Part shown: one piece after another, positions 1 to 8,726 of the stretch
Layout of the letters: every line of letters begins with the position of its first letter
Position numbering within the stretch: the stretch's first letter is position 1
Source of the DNA: Flavobacteriia bacterium
Lineage (GTDB): Bacteria; Bacteroidota; Bacteroidia; Flavobacteriales; Flavobacteriaceae
DNA: 47,492 nucleotides
Direction: 5' to 3'
NCBI GenBank assembly: GCA_011391075.1
Contig: JAABRF010000009.1
Coordinates: 1-47,492 of the forward strand
The notes under the pieces: generated by a model
What the model was told of the DNA's origin: nothing
What the model saw: only the letters and a program-made list of their open reading frames with translations
The model's database searches: none
Translations under genes and position numbers: made by a program

Positions 1-1107
1 TTGATTGGAAATATGGACCAACCCAAAATATACGGTGCCGGTTTGCTTTCTTCCATTGGCGAAAGCGAAAGTTGCCTGAAATCCGAAGTGAAAAAGGTTC
101 CCTATAGTATGGAAGCTGCTCTTCAGAATTTTGATATTACCAAACCCCAACCCCAACTATACGTAACCCCCGATTTTGCCCATCTGAGTATGGTCTTGGA
201 AGAGTTTGCCAATACCATGGCATTGCGAAAAGGCGGTTTAAATGGACTGCAAAAACTCATTGATTCCCGAACACTAGGGACCATTGAACTCTCTACCGGA
301 TTGCAAATATCAGGCACATTTACCGATGTGATAAGTAACGAGGATGGTAAAGTATTATATGTGCAAACGACTGGTCCTACCGCATTGGCACATCGGGAAA
401 AAGAATTGATATCTCATGGAATAAACTACCACAGCGAAGGATTTGGTAGCCCTATTGGTAAATTGAAAGGTATTAATCTTGCTATTGAAGACATGTCTCC
501 TTCCGATTTGGAAGCATATGGAATTTACGAGGGAAAAACAGTTCAATTGGCATTTGAAGGAGGCGTAAAAGTCTCCGGAAATATCATCACCGGAATTCGC
601 AATTTACAAGGCAAGATTCTCCTGATATCATTTGAACATTGCACCGTAACCTATCGCGACCAAGTTTTATTCCAACCCGAATGGGGTATTTATGATATGG
701 CTGTGGGTAAAAAAGTATGTGCAGCATTTGCCGGTCCCGCCGATGTGCATTCATTTATGTCTCATGGAAACGTTCCGATTGAAAAAACCAACCGCATCAA
801 ATATACCGATAGCGAAAAACGTTTGCAAGATCTTTATGCGCAAGTGAGAAACTTACGTGAAAGTCAATCGGTAACAATACATAAATTGAAAGAAATTTTT
901 CAGGAATGTGTACAAGAATATCCCGATGATTGGTTGCTGATTCTTGAAATAGCCGAAATAGCACCGCTTTCACAATGGAGAGATCAAATATTACTACATC
1001 TAGACACCTTAAAAACCGATGCTGCAAAAACTAAATTAATTGTAAACGGTTTAAAACTCTTGGCAAATGCACATAATACACTTGCCAAAAGTGATGTAAC
1101 GGGTTAA
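1..1107 (+). CDS. Aromatic amino acid hydroxylase (phenylalanine 4-monooxygenase family), 5' end outside window
   Basis: This is the C-terminal 368 residues of a pterin-dependent, non-haem iron hydroxylase that converts phenylalanine to tyrosine. Recognition rests on PKIYGAGLLSS at residues 8-18, which in this family directly follows the iron-ligand Glu segment (EFGL). The His-His-Glu iron ligands therefore lie upstream of the window, and the TTG at position 1 is an internal Leu codon, not a start. After the catalytic tail comes a long extension of about 300 residues. It contains two similar beta-rich units, roughly 90-135 (tGLqISGTFTDVI-neDGKvLYVQ) and 180-222 (GGVKVSGNIITGI-nlqGKILLIS), and ends in a helical tail. 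Minimal bacterial enzymes stop near 260-300 residues, so the extension is notable. The stop overlaps the 3' end of the convergent TraB/GumN gene by four bases. Confidence 0.85.
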   Translation: MIGNMDQPKIYGAGLLSSIGESESCLKSEVKKVPYSMEAALQNFDITKPQPQLYVTPDFAHLSMVLEEFANTMALRKGGLNGLQKLIDSRTLGTIELSTGLQISGTFTDVISNEDGKVLYVQTTGPTALAHREKELISHGINYHSEGFGSPIGKLKGINLAIEDMSPSDLEAYGIYEGKTVQLAFEGGVKVSGNIITGIRNLQGKILLISFEHCTVTYRDQVLFQPEWGIYDMAVGKKVCAAFAGPADVHSFMSHGNVPIEKTNRIKYTDSEKRLQDLYAQVRNLRESQSVTIHKLKEIFQECVQEYPDDWLLILEIAEIAPLSQWRDQILLHLDTLKTDAAKTKLIVNGLKLLANAHNTLAKSDVTG

Positions 1108-4100
1108 AAACCCATATAACCATACGGATTAAATCCTCCCGGTTTGATAATGCTGTAATTGGCTCGGTTTGAATCACTGCCAAATGTTGAATCTATAATT
1201 TCCTGATACATTTCGGGTAGTTCCTTTTCGTCCAAAATGGATTTATCTTCCAATGATACATAAGCCAATGGATTGATTTTGGAATCTTTACTTACAAAAG
1301 CCACAGTGAGCAATTCTTTCTCTTCAGCTTCATCTTCTTTTACTTTTCGTATCACTTGGTAAAAGTAAAAAGTCACTTCCTTTTGATTTCTTTGAACAAC
1401 TTCTTTTTTCAATAAATGGATAGAATCTTTCTCCTCCAAATTGTTGAGGTGATACAAAGCCGAAACCGATATTTCATCATCACTCACATTGAGTTTGGCT
1501 TGCTCATCTTGATTCAAAAGCAATAAAGCTGTCATAAAACGAGTTTCTGGATCTGATAGTGATTGTTCAATAACCGCTTGATTACTTATTTTATTGACTA
1601 CATCCAATCGGTTGATTTCCATTGTAAGTTCAGGAATATTCAAGGCTCTGGATTTTTTGACTAAATCTTTGAGAACATCATCCTGTGGGAAATAATACAA
1701 AATATTGATATAAGTAATCAAGTCACTCACAGGTGCTTCATTATCGTAATAATCATTTCTCTCCTCTTCATCTTTTGCATCGTCTTTTTCTTTCCAACTC
1801 ACAATGCGTTTGAGTTCCAATTTGGCTTGGGTCAAAAAGTTTTTTCTTTGAGGTTCTAACTTTTTGGCCTGTATTTTACCTTTGTCCAAAACATTTAAAC
1901 AAAGTGAAAGAATAGGGGATTTGTATTCTTCTGTTTGGTAATAATCAAACACATTAGGAAACAAATATTTGGCATTTTCCAAATCCGTTGTAAATTGATT
2001 GAATAACCAATTAATTTCGTAGGAATCATCCGGAATTGGTAAGTCGTATGCCATTAATTCGGATATTTTCTCATAAGCCGCTTTTGATTTCTGATGTGAT
2101 AATGCTGTTAGTATTTCCAATTGGACTGAAGATTCAGTATCTTCTTTTTTGTATAATGCTTCCAAATAAGGAATGACCCTTTTGTCTTCCATAGCGCCTA
2201 TCGCACTTATAAGTGTTTCTTTGGCATCAATTTCAGAATCTTTAAATTCATATGTTTCAATGAAATTTTTAACCTTTTCAAAATCATCTTTGCTCAATTC
2301 CAATTGATGTGCCGAATTCAAAGCCGAGAACCTAATGGTGTCTTTGTCACTCATCGCATCTTCCAAAAAGGACGAAAACCTAGATTCAAATGGATTTTTA
2401 TAACTTTCCAATGAAGGTTTGAATGTGCTGAAAACCTTTTCTATAAAAGGATCGTTTCTTTGGTAATTTTTAGGGACTAAAGAACTTAAGATATAATAGG
2501 AATCGCCCTTGAAAATAGCTTTGTATTGAATGGCTTGATCTGAACTTGGAACAATGGCTGTTGCTTCAAAAACATGTTCATCGCGAACTTCATCATACGT
2601 TTCTTTTTCGTTGAGAAGTTCCCATTTTACTTCTTTTTCCTTCATGAGGTCATTCCAAGTCGAGGCTTTGAGCCCTTTCTTCTCAACAAAGAAATCATCG
2701 TATCCATACGCTTCATCAAAATACTCATATTCGTAATCTTCTGTATAATCGTCAATGCCATAATCTTTGGTAAAACCCTTTTTAAATGCTACCTTGACCG
2801 AGTCCAAATGGGTATAATGATCGTATTTTCCCAATTTGTAGTATTCCACTTCAACGGTTTGTCCGGTAGCCGATAAAATGCTGTAATATTTATTCTTGGG
2901 TAAATTGATGTTTTTGGTATCCAATGTCGTTCTATCTACATTGAAAAACAAACCTTGATTTATTTTTTTAGGAATTTCTACCGAGAAGTAAGATAAAGTA
3001 TCTTGAAGTACTTCTAAATCCATTTGATATACAAAAGGCTGCATCTGGAAAGAATTAAAAAACCGATTGGTGTGTTCCTCAGAGGCATTGACACTTCCCA
3101 TCAGATAGTATTTATTCCCATGAATAACCGATTTCAATTGTACTTTTTTTCCATTCACTTCCGACTGTGAAGTGAAATATTTTGGGTCTTCATTGAAATG
3201 GGTTTGAAGTGTATCAGCTTTGTGTTGTAATAAAAATTCATAGTGAATTTGTTTGTTTTCAAATGCCGTATTTTCCAAAGTTTCCAAATCATTCAATGTT
3301 TTTTCATGCAAGAAAAAGTAGGATTGATTCGCATTTAGATAACCTTGCAATTCAATATCGTTGATCTTGTTTACAAAATCACCCTTTACAAAATGATAAA
3401 CAGGAAGTTCGACAGAAAATCCTTTGTGTTGAGGTGTAAAGGTTTCCCACTGCTCAGAAAATGCTTTGATTTCAATGGGATCAAATACATCAGCTTCATA
3501 TTTTCGGACGTATTCTCCTACACCAGTCATGGAAATACTGATGATTTCCAATGGCGTAATGTAAAATTTATACCTTTGACTGTTTCCCGATTTGCGTTTG
3601 TTCTTTATATCATAGCCTTTGTAACTGTTGGTTTCAAAATACTGCTTCTCAATAATATCTCCCGGAATATTTTCAAAAAACAAACTGTCTAAAGATTCAG
3701 GATTAAAAGTGGTAGCTTCCTTTTTCAAGAAATAATTGAGAGGCAATCTTTTGATAGTGATGACTCCACCATTGATGTAATCGGGAGAACCCAAATGATC
3801 AGCATCTTCTTCAATAAACTTATTCAAAGGCATTTTTACCATGCCATCGGCTGTCGAACCCATTTTAAATTGTGGATTCGGAAAATAGGTTTCAATGTCC
3901 TTTTGTTTGTTTTTACCGGTTTCCGTAAATGCGTCAAAAACTGGTGTAAGTGTATACCCTTTTTCAATCAACATTTTGATAATACCTTTATTTCCGGCTA
4001 AATGTGCGGCTCCAACAGCTGCAAACAAACTACCTTGCCTGACCAATGAATCGATACTATGGGTCATGATACTGTTGCGATGTACAATCATGGCATCATG

Positions 4101-4766
4101 TGCCTTTTCTGACATCATCAATTTGTTGATCGAATCCAACATCACAATGTCTTTCTCACGGTAAAAATCTTTTAATAAATCAAATGGATTCTTGTCCTTG
4201 ATGATTTTTTGAATGATAAGTAAATTCTCGGGTTCGGGACGCGCACTTTCATCGTCTATTTTCAATAAAGGAATGATGGATTCCATGATATTCTCCAAAC
4301 CAACTGTTTTCTTGTTGTATTTCTTTCCGGTTTGAAAAATAAAAGTATCCAATACAGTATCCTCTGAATAATCGGCATTATAACCATCTACTCCCGAAAG
4401 CAAGTTTTGAAAATAATTGTAATTGCTGTAAAAAAGGGATAGCAATTCTTCTTTGGGTAATGGAGTCAAATAAAACTTACTGTAAAACATGAAAGGAGTA
4501 TTCGCCTCACTCTGATTGATTAAATCATTCAATTCTCCCCAAGTTTCCGGATCACTTTCGTTGGCAACCATATCAGCTTCCAACAAATGTTTAAAAAATG
4601 AATCAGACAAATGATAGGAAACTTTGTCTGTGACATGCATAGAACCATATAAGTAGGATTTCTTTTCAATTCCGTTTCCGGAAATCTCCCAAAGTAGACT
4701 TTTTTGAGTTTGACTGTAAATTGAAAGGGATACCAAAAACGACAATAAAGCAAATAACTTTTTCAA
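1104..4766 (-). CDS. TraB/GumN domain protein with very long C-terminal extension
   Basis: A 1220-residue exported protein. Residues 1-18 form a signal peptide (Lys-Lys, then a hydrophobic stretch ending IYSQ). Residues 20-290 match the TraB/PrgY/GumN family: GSMHV near residue 41 and the closing VGAAHLAGNKGI near 250-265 followed by GYTLTPV. Known relatives are proposed metalloproteases or peptide-degrading proteins of about 280-350 residues. The remaining 900 residues are not part of that family. They show repeated envelope-type modules (ending EHTNRFFNSFQ and PFIEKVFSTFK) and then a helical region near 820-1120 that looks HEAT-like. The start is TTG: no ATG, GTG or other TTG lies between it and the in-frame stop upstream, and only TTG gives an intact signal peptide. 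A promoter box sits 25-32 bases upstream. Function is inferred for the N-terminal domain only. Confidence 0.75.
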   Translation of the reverse strand: MKKLFALLSFLVSLSIYSQTQKSLLWEISGNGIEKKSYLYGSMHVTDKVSYHLSDSFFKHLLEADMVANESDPETWGELNDLINQSEANTPFMFYSKFYLTPLPKEELLSLFYSNYNYFQNLLSGVDGYNADYSEDTVLDTFIFQTGKKYNKKTVGLENIMESIIPLLKIDDESARPEPENLLIIQKIIKDKNPFDLLKDFYREKDIVMLDSINKLMMSEKAHDAMIVHRNSIMTHSIDSLVRQGSLFAAVGAAHLAGNKGIIKMLIEKGYTLTPVFDAFTETGKNKQKDIETYFPNPQFKMGSTADGMVKMPLNKFIEEDADHLGSPDYINGGVITIKRLPLNYFLKKEATTFNPESLDSLFFENIPGDIIEKQYFETNSYKGYDIKNKRKSGNSQRYKFYITPLEIISISMTGVGEYVRKYEADVFDPIEIKAFSEQWETFTPQHKGFSVELPVYHFVKGDFVNKINDIELQGYLNANQSYFFLHEKTLNDLETLENTAFENKQIHYEFLLQHKADTLQTHFNEDPKYFTSQSEVNGKKVQLKSVIHGNKYYLMGSVNASEEHTNRFFNSFQMQPFVYQMDLEVLQDTLSYFSVEIPKKINQGLFFNVDRTTLDTKNINLPKNKYYSILSATGQTVEVEYYKLGKYDHYTHLDSVKVAFKKGFTKDYGIDDYTEDYEYEYFDEAYGYDDFFVEKKGLKASTWNDLMKEKEVKWELLNEKETYDEVRDEHVFEATAIVPSSDQAIQYKAIFKGDSYYILSSLVPKNYQRNDPFIEKVFSTFKPSLESYKNPFESRFSSFLEDAMSDKDTIRFSALNSAHQLELSKDDFEKVKNFIETYEFKDSEIDAKETLISAIGAMEDKRVIPYLEALYKKEDTESSVQLEILTALSHQKSKAAYEKISELMAYDLPIPDDSYEINWLFNQFTTDLENAKYLFPNVFDYYQTEEYKSPILSLCLNVLDKGKIQAKKLEPQRKNFLTQAKLELKRIVSWKEKDDAKDEEERNDYYDNEAPVSDLITYINILYYFPQDDVLKDLVKKSRALNIPELTMEINRLDVVNKISNQAVIEQSLSDPETRFMTALLLLNQDEQAKLNVSDDEISVSALYHLNNLEEKDSIHLLKKEVVQRNQKEVTFYFYQVIRKVKEDEAEEKELLTVAFVSKDSKINPLAYVSLEDKSILDEKELPEMYQEIIDSTFGSDSNRANYSIIKPGGFNPYGYMGF

Positions 4767-4790
4767 AATAATGAGATATTAGAATTTCAA

Positions 4791-4798
4791 CAAAAATA
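4791..4798 (-). promoter_or_regulatory. Bacteroidota -7 box for the TraB/GumN gene
   Basis: The minus strand reads TATTTTTG, a match to TAnnTTTG. A start near 4786 would give a leader of about 20 bases, which supports the TTG start at 4766. I see no clear -33 TTTG. Confidence 0.45.
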
Positions 4799-4933
4799 AT
4801 TATTTTATTGAATCTACCTATTTTATAAAAAGGTATTGTTTTTTTGAATTATGTAACATCTGTTACTTTATATAAGGTAATTTCTGCTTTTATTTGCGCT
4901 CTAAAAACTATTTTCAAACCTAAAATTTAAATC

Positions 4934-5233
4934 ATGAGCTTTTTTGATCTTTTTGGAGGTGGCGGTGCCAATAACCAAGTAAAAGAATACAAAGATAAAG
5001 GAGCAGTCATTATCGATGTAAGAACTCCTATGGAGTTTGAAGATGGACATGTTCCGGGTTCTATTTTAATTACCTTGGACTCGATTCCTGAAAGTGTAGA
5101 ACGCATCAAAGCCATGAACAAACCGGTTATTTTGGTTTGTCGTTCTGGCGCCAGAGCAGGTTCGGCTCAAGCTTATTTAAAGAGATTTGGAATAGATGTG
5201 ATTAATGCTGGCCCATGGCAAGCAGCTCTTTAA
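4934..5233 (+). CDS. Rhodanese-like domain protein
   Basis: A 99-residue, single-domain rhodanese. The family transfers sulfur from a donor such as thiosulfate through a persulfide on an active-site cysteine. Here the IDVRTPMEFEDGHVPGS motif spans residues 26-42 and the catalytic loop CRSGARAGSAQAYL about 69-82, with Cys69 as the expected persulfide carrier. The C-terminus NAGPWQAAL is the usual end of the fold, so the protein looks complete. No signal peptide is visible, although the Gly-rich N-terminus (FFDLFGGGGAN) is a family quirk, so it probably acts in the cytoplasm. It is monocistronic, between a divergent TraB/GumN gene and the convergent comM, and is followed by a strong terminator. 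The physiological acceptor cannot be read from the sequence. Confidence 0.9.
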   Translation: MSFFDLFGGGGANNQVKEYKDKGAVIIDVRTPMEFEDGHVPGSILITLDSIPESVERIKAMNKPVILVCRSGARAGSAQAYLKRFGIDVINAGPWQAAL

Positions 5234-5285
5234 AGAGCTTTTTAACGAGAATCAAGATTTTTTGTATATATATTTAGTTAGTAGT

Positions 5286-5328
5286 AAAACGGAAAGAAAG
5301 CAGCTTTGCATACTTTCCGTTTTTTTTT
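5286..5328 (+). terminator. Rho-independent terminator after the rhodanese gene
   Basis: An 11-bp perfect stem (AAAACGGAAAG at 5286-5296 with CTTTCCGTTTT at 5313-5323) closes a 16-base loop and runs into nine or more T. The reverse strand has only a short T tract, so it acts mainly for the plus strand but may also serve comM. Confidence 0.85.
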
Positions 5329-5348
5329 GTACTTGTTTTGCTTTTATT

Positions 5349-6884
5349 TCAACCCAACCATCCATCTCGATCCAAACTCCTGTATTGTATAGCCTCAGAA
5401 ATGTGATGAGGTTCAATAGATTCAGATGCTTCCAAATCGGCTATGGTACGGGCTACTTTCAAAATGCGGTCAAAAGCCCGAGCCGATAAATTGAGCCGCT
5501 CCATTGCGGTTTTCAAAAGTTGCATTGATACTTCATTAAGCACACAATATTTCCTGATTTGCTTGACTCCCATTTGAGCATTGTAATGCATTTTGTCTTC
5601 TTCGAGCCGTAAGGTCTGAAATTGACGCGCCTTGATTACTCGCTCCCGAATGATTTTACTGCTTTCCCCTTTGCGGTCTTCCGATAATTTTTCAAATGGA
5701 ACCGGTGTTACTTCGATATGAATGTCAATTCGGTCGAGTAATGGACCGGAAATTTTACTCAGGTAACGTTGCATTTCTTGTGGTGTGGAAGTCATGGGAC
5801 TGTTGGGATCGTTAAAATACCCACTCGGACTCGGATTCATACTGGCAACCAACATAAACGAAGATGGATATGTAATGGTAAATCGAGCCCTAGATATAGT
5901 CACTTCTCTATCTTCCAAAGGTTGTCGCATGACTTCGAGTACGGTGCGTTTGAATTCCGGTAATTCATCCAAAAACAAAACGCCATTGTGAGCCAATGAA
6001 ATTTCTCCGGGTTGTGGGAAAGTTCCTCCACCTACCAAAGCCACATCCGATATGGTATGATGCGGACTTCTAAAAGGTCTTTGGTGCATCAATCCCGTAT
6101 GTTCTTTAAGTCGACCTACAACAGAGTGTATTTTGGTGGTTTCCAAGGCCTCCGAAAGCGTCATAGGCGGTAAGATGGAAGGCAATCTTTTAGCCAACAT
6201 GGTTTTGCCGCTACCCGGCGGACCAATCAGAATGATATTATGTCCGCCTGCTGCTGCAATTTCCATACAACGTTTGATGGTTTCCTGTCCTTTGACATCG
6301 GCAAAATCATTTTCGGGATTTTCCAGATGTTCGTGAAATTCTTTTCGGGTATCGATGATGGTTCGCTCCAGTGGGATGTCTTTGTTGAAAAAATCAATGA
6401 CTTGTTTGATGTTTTCAACTCCATATACCTCAAGTTGATCTACAATTGCAGCTTCCTTTACATTTTGTTGGGGTAATATAAAACCTTTATAACCTTCTTC
6501 TCTAGCTTTGATAGCAATAGGTAATGCTCCTTTAATAGGTTGTAAATTTCCATCCAAAGACAACTCGCCCATGATGATATACCGATCAATATCATCGGCT
6601 TTGATTTGACCACTGGCTACCAGTATTCCAATAGCCAAAGTGAGGTCATAGGCACTGCCTTCCTTCCGCAAATCTGCAGGCGACATGTTGATGATGATTT
6701 TTTTAACCGGAATTTTTAACCCATTGTTTTGCAATGCTGCTGCAATTCGAAAATTACTTTCCTTAATTGCATTGTCGGGTAAACCAACCAAATGATAACC
6801 CACGCCATTGTCAATGTTTACTTCAACGGTAATAGTTTGTGCTTCAACGCCAAATACGGCGCTTCCATAGATTTTTGTCAACAT
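5349..6884 (-). CDS. comM: YifB/ComM family Mg-chelatase-like AAA+ ATPase
   Basis: A 511-residue protein of the ComM/YifB family. In naturally transformable bacteria ComM is a hexameric helicase that promotes branch migration during uptake recombination; in others the role is unclear. The N-terminal ChlI-like domain (about 1-170) includes NMSPADLRKEGSAYDL. The AAA+ core carries Walker A GPPGSGKT at 221-228 and Walker B GVLFLDELPEF near 301. The SPHHTISDVALVGGG segment lies between them, and the C-terminal Mg-chelatase lid ends the protein. Length is normal for the family. The start is the ATG at 6884 (MLTKIYGSAVFG), because an upstream in-frame TTG at 6893 would only add MKK. It is convergent with the rhodanese gene. 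No competence genes are present in the window, so a role in transformation is inference from the family. Confidence 0.93.
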   Translation of the reverse strand: MLTKIYGSAVFGVEAQTITVEVNIDNGVGYHLVGLPDNAIKESNFRIAAALQNNGLKIPVKKIIINMSPADLRKEGSAYDLTLAIGILVASGQIKADDIDRYIIMGELSLDGNLQPIKGALPIAIKAREEGYKGFILPQQNVKEAAIVDQLEVYGVENIKQVIDFFNKDIPLERTIIDTRKEFHEHLENPENDFADVKGQETIKRCMEIAAAGGHNIILIGPPGSGKTMLAKRLPSILPPMTLSEALETTKIHSVVGRLKEHTGLMHQRPFRSPHHTISDVALVGGGTFPQPGEISLAHNGVLFLDELPEFKRTVLEVMRQPLEDREVTISRARFTITYPSSFMLVASMNPSPSGYFNDPNSPMTSTPQEMQRYLSKISGPLLDRIDIHIEVTPVPFEKLSEDRKGESSKIIRERVIKARQFQTLRLEEDKMHYNAQMGVKQIRKYCVLNEVSMQLLKTAMERLNLSARAFDRILKVARTIADLEASESIEPHHISEAIQYRSLDRDGWLG

Positions 6885-7012
6885 CTTTTTCAATTATTTT
6901 TTTCGAGGATAAAAATACTAAAAAAATAATATCAACAAATGTTCAAACCATTTCTTTTTTATAAATCAATTTTCAGACAAGTTTTGAGGACCTTATAAAT
7001 GAGCATATTGAG

Positions 7013-7051
7013 TCCCGATAGACCTGCCACGCAGAAGGCGTGGTATCGGGA
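7013..7051. repeat. REP-like nested inverted repeat
   Basis: Outer arms TCCCGATA (7013-7020) and TATCGGGA (7044-7051) enclose a second pair, CCACGC (7027-7032) and GCGTGG (7038-7043). The outer arms are the same as the palindrome at 10623-10642. It lies in the 244-base space between comM and the anti-sigma-like gene and is much GC-richer than its surroundings. Confidence 0.6.
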
Positions 7052-7128
7052 TGAGTTATTGAGTTTTCTGATATATCGAACTCAGGTAAATAGAATTGTT
7101 GTTTAATAATCCATTTGTTTTTACACCA

Positions 7129-7863
7129 TTACAACTTCTTCAACAATCGACGTGCTTTTTTGCCTTCTGAAGATGCGGTATTGATTTGTTTGAGGTATGC
7201 CTCACATGTTTTGTAATCTTTTTCTTTCAATGAGGTCAGTGCCAAATACCAATAAGCAGTGTTCTTAAATAATTCATTTTTTTCTAAGTCTTTGAATACT
7301 TTTTGGGCTTCCATCAAATGGTTGTTTTCCAACAAACTTATGCCGTAATACAATTGGACTTCCGCATTATCGGGTTCTTTTTGCAACCAATCCTTTAATA
7401 AAGTTTCAGCTTGTTTGTAATTTCCTTGATTGAAGGAATTTTGGGCCTCAATTTCTGTATTTTGATTTGCTCCTCTAACCGTCAATTCCATAGTTGAATG
7501 TTGTGCAAAGTCCACATACGCAGGTTGTCCGTCTTTGAAAATAAATAAACCGACCAGTAAGAGAATACTGGCGGCAGCCATCCAAACTTTATTTCGATTG
7601 AAAAACTGAATCACAACCGGTTTTTTCATTTTTTCTAAAAGGGTTTCATTCCCAATTTGTCGAAGAGTTTGCTTGAGTTGTGCTGTTTGCTCCTGATTTT
7701 GTTTGTGAAATCGCAAATGTTGATCTACTGATTGATAGAGACTGAAAGCTTCAGCCCATTCAGGATTATCTACTATTTTTTGATCCAAATCCGATTGTTC
7801 GCTTTCATTCAATTCTCCTTGAAGAAAGCGTTCAAATAATTCGTAAGTTTCGTTGGTCAACAT
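7129..7863 (-). CDS. Putative membrane anti-sigma factor with TPR domain
   Basis: A 244-residue protein that I infer to be the membrane partner of the ECF sigma factor encoded just upstream. The N-terminal 60 residues (YELFERFLQGELNESEQSDLDQKI) have the pattern seen at the start of many Bacteroidota anti-sigma proteins. A single membrane helix spans about 91-109 (VWMAAASILLLVGLFIF). The outer part, about 135-240, contains two or three tetratricopeptide-like repeats (NQGNYKQAETLLKDWLQKEPDNAEVQLYYGISLLENNHLMEAQKVF). No zinc-binding HxxxCxxC motif is present. Its ATG begins three bases after the sigma stop codon, so the two are almost certainly co-translated. The TPRs would face the periplasm and could sense a protein ligand; this is inference. 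Confidence 0.7.
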   Translation of the reverse strand: MLTNETYELFERFLQGELNESEQSDLDQKIVDNPEWAEAFSLYQSVDQHLRFHKQNQEQTAQLKQTLRQIGNETLLEKMKKPVVIQFFNRNKVWMAAASILLLVGLFIFKDGQPAYVDFAQHSTMELTVRGANQNTEIEAQNSFNQGNYKQAETLLKDWLQKEPDNAEVQLYYGISLLENNHLMEAQKVFKDLEKNELFKNTAYWYLALTSLKEKDYKTCEAYLKQINTASSEGKKARRLLKKL

Positions 7864-7866
7864 GGT

Positions 7867-8445
7867 TTAGTTTTTTAGAGATTGATATTCCGGATGTGCC
7901 TGAATCATTTGAGTCAGTTTCCCCATACATTCCGATTTCTTTTTGCGCACATACGCATAAGATAATTGCATGATTCGGGCAACTTCCTCCAAAGATTTGA
8001 TGACCAGTGTTTTTTCCAATAATTCCTTACATGCCGAACTCATTTTATCAAACATACTTTGATACAAACCCGATTGGCGCTCATATTTTTCGGTTTCCTG
8101 AACCATAGATTCACTGTCATCGAGTATAGATACATTTTCATCCAGATTTGTTACCTTACTATGTGAATATTTCTGAATTTCGTTGAGCCAACGCCGTTTG
8201 CATAATAAAAAGAAATAAGCATCAAACGGTGCAGTCAATACCAATCCTTTCTCTTTTGCCTGATGATAAATTGTTACCAATACTTCCTGAATGATATCTT
8301 GTGCTCTTTCTCTATCCCCATTATTCTTTACAATGAACGAAATTACTTTACCCGAAAACTTTTGATATAGTTCCCGTAATACCTTGCTGTCATTATGCAG
8401 CAAAGCCGTAATATATTTTTGATCGGAATGTGTGGTGTTGTACAT
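7867..8445 (-). CDS. ECF-type RNA polymerase sigma-70 factor
   Basis: A 192-residue sigma factor with only regions 2 and 4, as expected of extracytoplasmic-function sigmas. Region 2 spans about 20-85 (ELYQKFSGKVISFIVKNNGDRERAQDIIQEVLVTIYHQ, then the -10 reading helix FDAYFFLLCKRRWLNEIQK). Region 4 is near 125-185 (SSACKELLEKTLVIKSLEEVARIMQLSYAYVRKKKSECMGKL), the -35 binding helix-turn-helix. It directs transcription of a small regulon, and the candidate anti-sigma gene follows immediately. The divergent lipoprotein gene at 8727 shares the 281-base upstream region and is the obvious first candidate target. The upstream region has only a near match to the housekeeping box, which would fit autoregulation. 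Confidence 0.9.
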   Translation of the reverse strand: MYNTTHSDQKYITALLHNDSKVLRELYQKFSGKVISFIVKNNGDRERAQDIIQEVLVTIYHQAKEKGLVLTAPFDAYFFLLCKRRWLNEIQKYSHSKVTNLDENVSILDDSESMVQETEKYERQSGLYQSMFDKMSSACKELLEKTLVIKSLEEVARIMQLSYAYVRKKKSECMGKLTQMIQAHPEYQSLKN

Positions 8446-8726
8446 ATTTATATAGGTAGTTTTTTGATTGAGCCAAAGTACATAAAAATTTGAATGTAGA
8501 ATTGATGAGTTTTTAAATCCCTTTTAATGCTTCATTGTTAAATAGTTTTACCACTATTCTTATTTGTGGATGTTTTTATTTAAATTTAAAACACTTAAAA
8601 TCAGCAAGGTAAAAATTATTTACATTTTTTTTCACTTCCATAGGTAACAATGTTTGTCGCGTTTTGATATAGGGATGTAAACAAATTACAAATGACATTT
8701 CAAACATAACTAAAAACTTTTTTAAA

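Noticed and set aside
1-3. TTG at position 1 as a start codon of the hydroxylase
   Set aside because: The frame enters the window in the middle of the catalytic domain; the conserved YGAGLLSS segment is only residues 11-18, so the start is upstream.
2554-2876. Plus-strand open frames inside the TraB/GumN gene
   Set aside because: They lie antisense to a clear long coding frame and encode no recognisable protein.
6885-6893. TTG start adding three residues to ComM
   Set aside because: The ATG at 6884 gives the usual family N-terminus.
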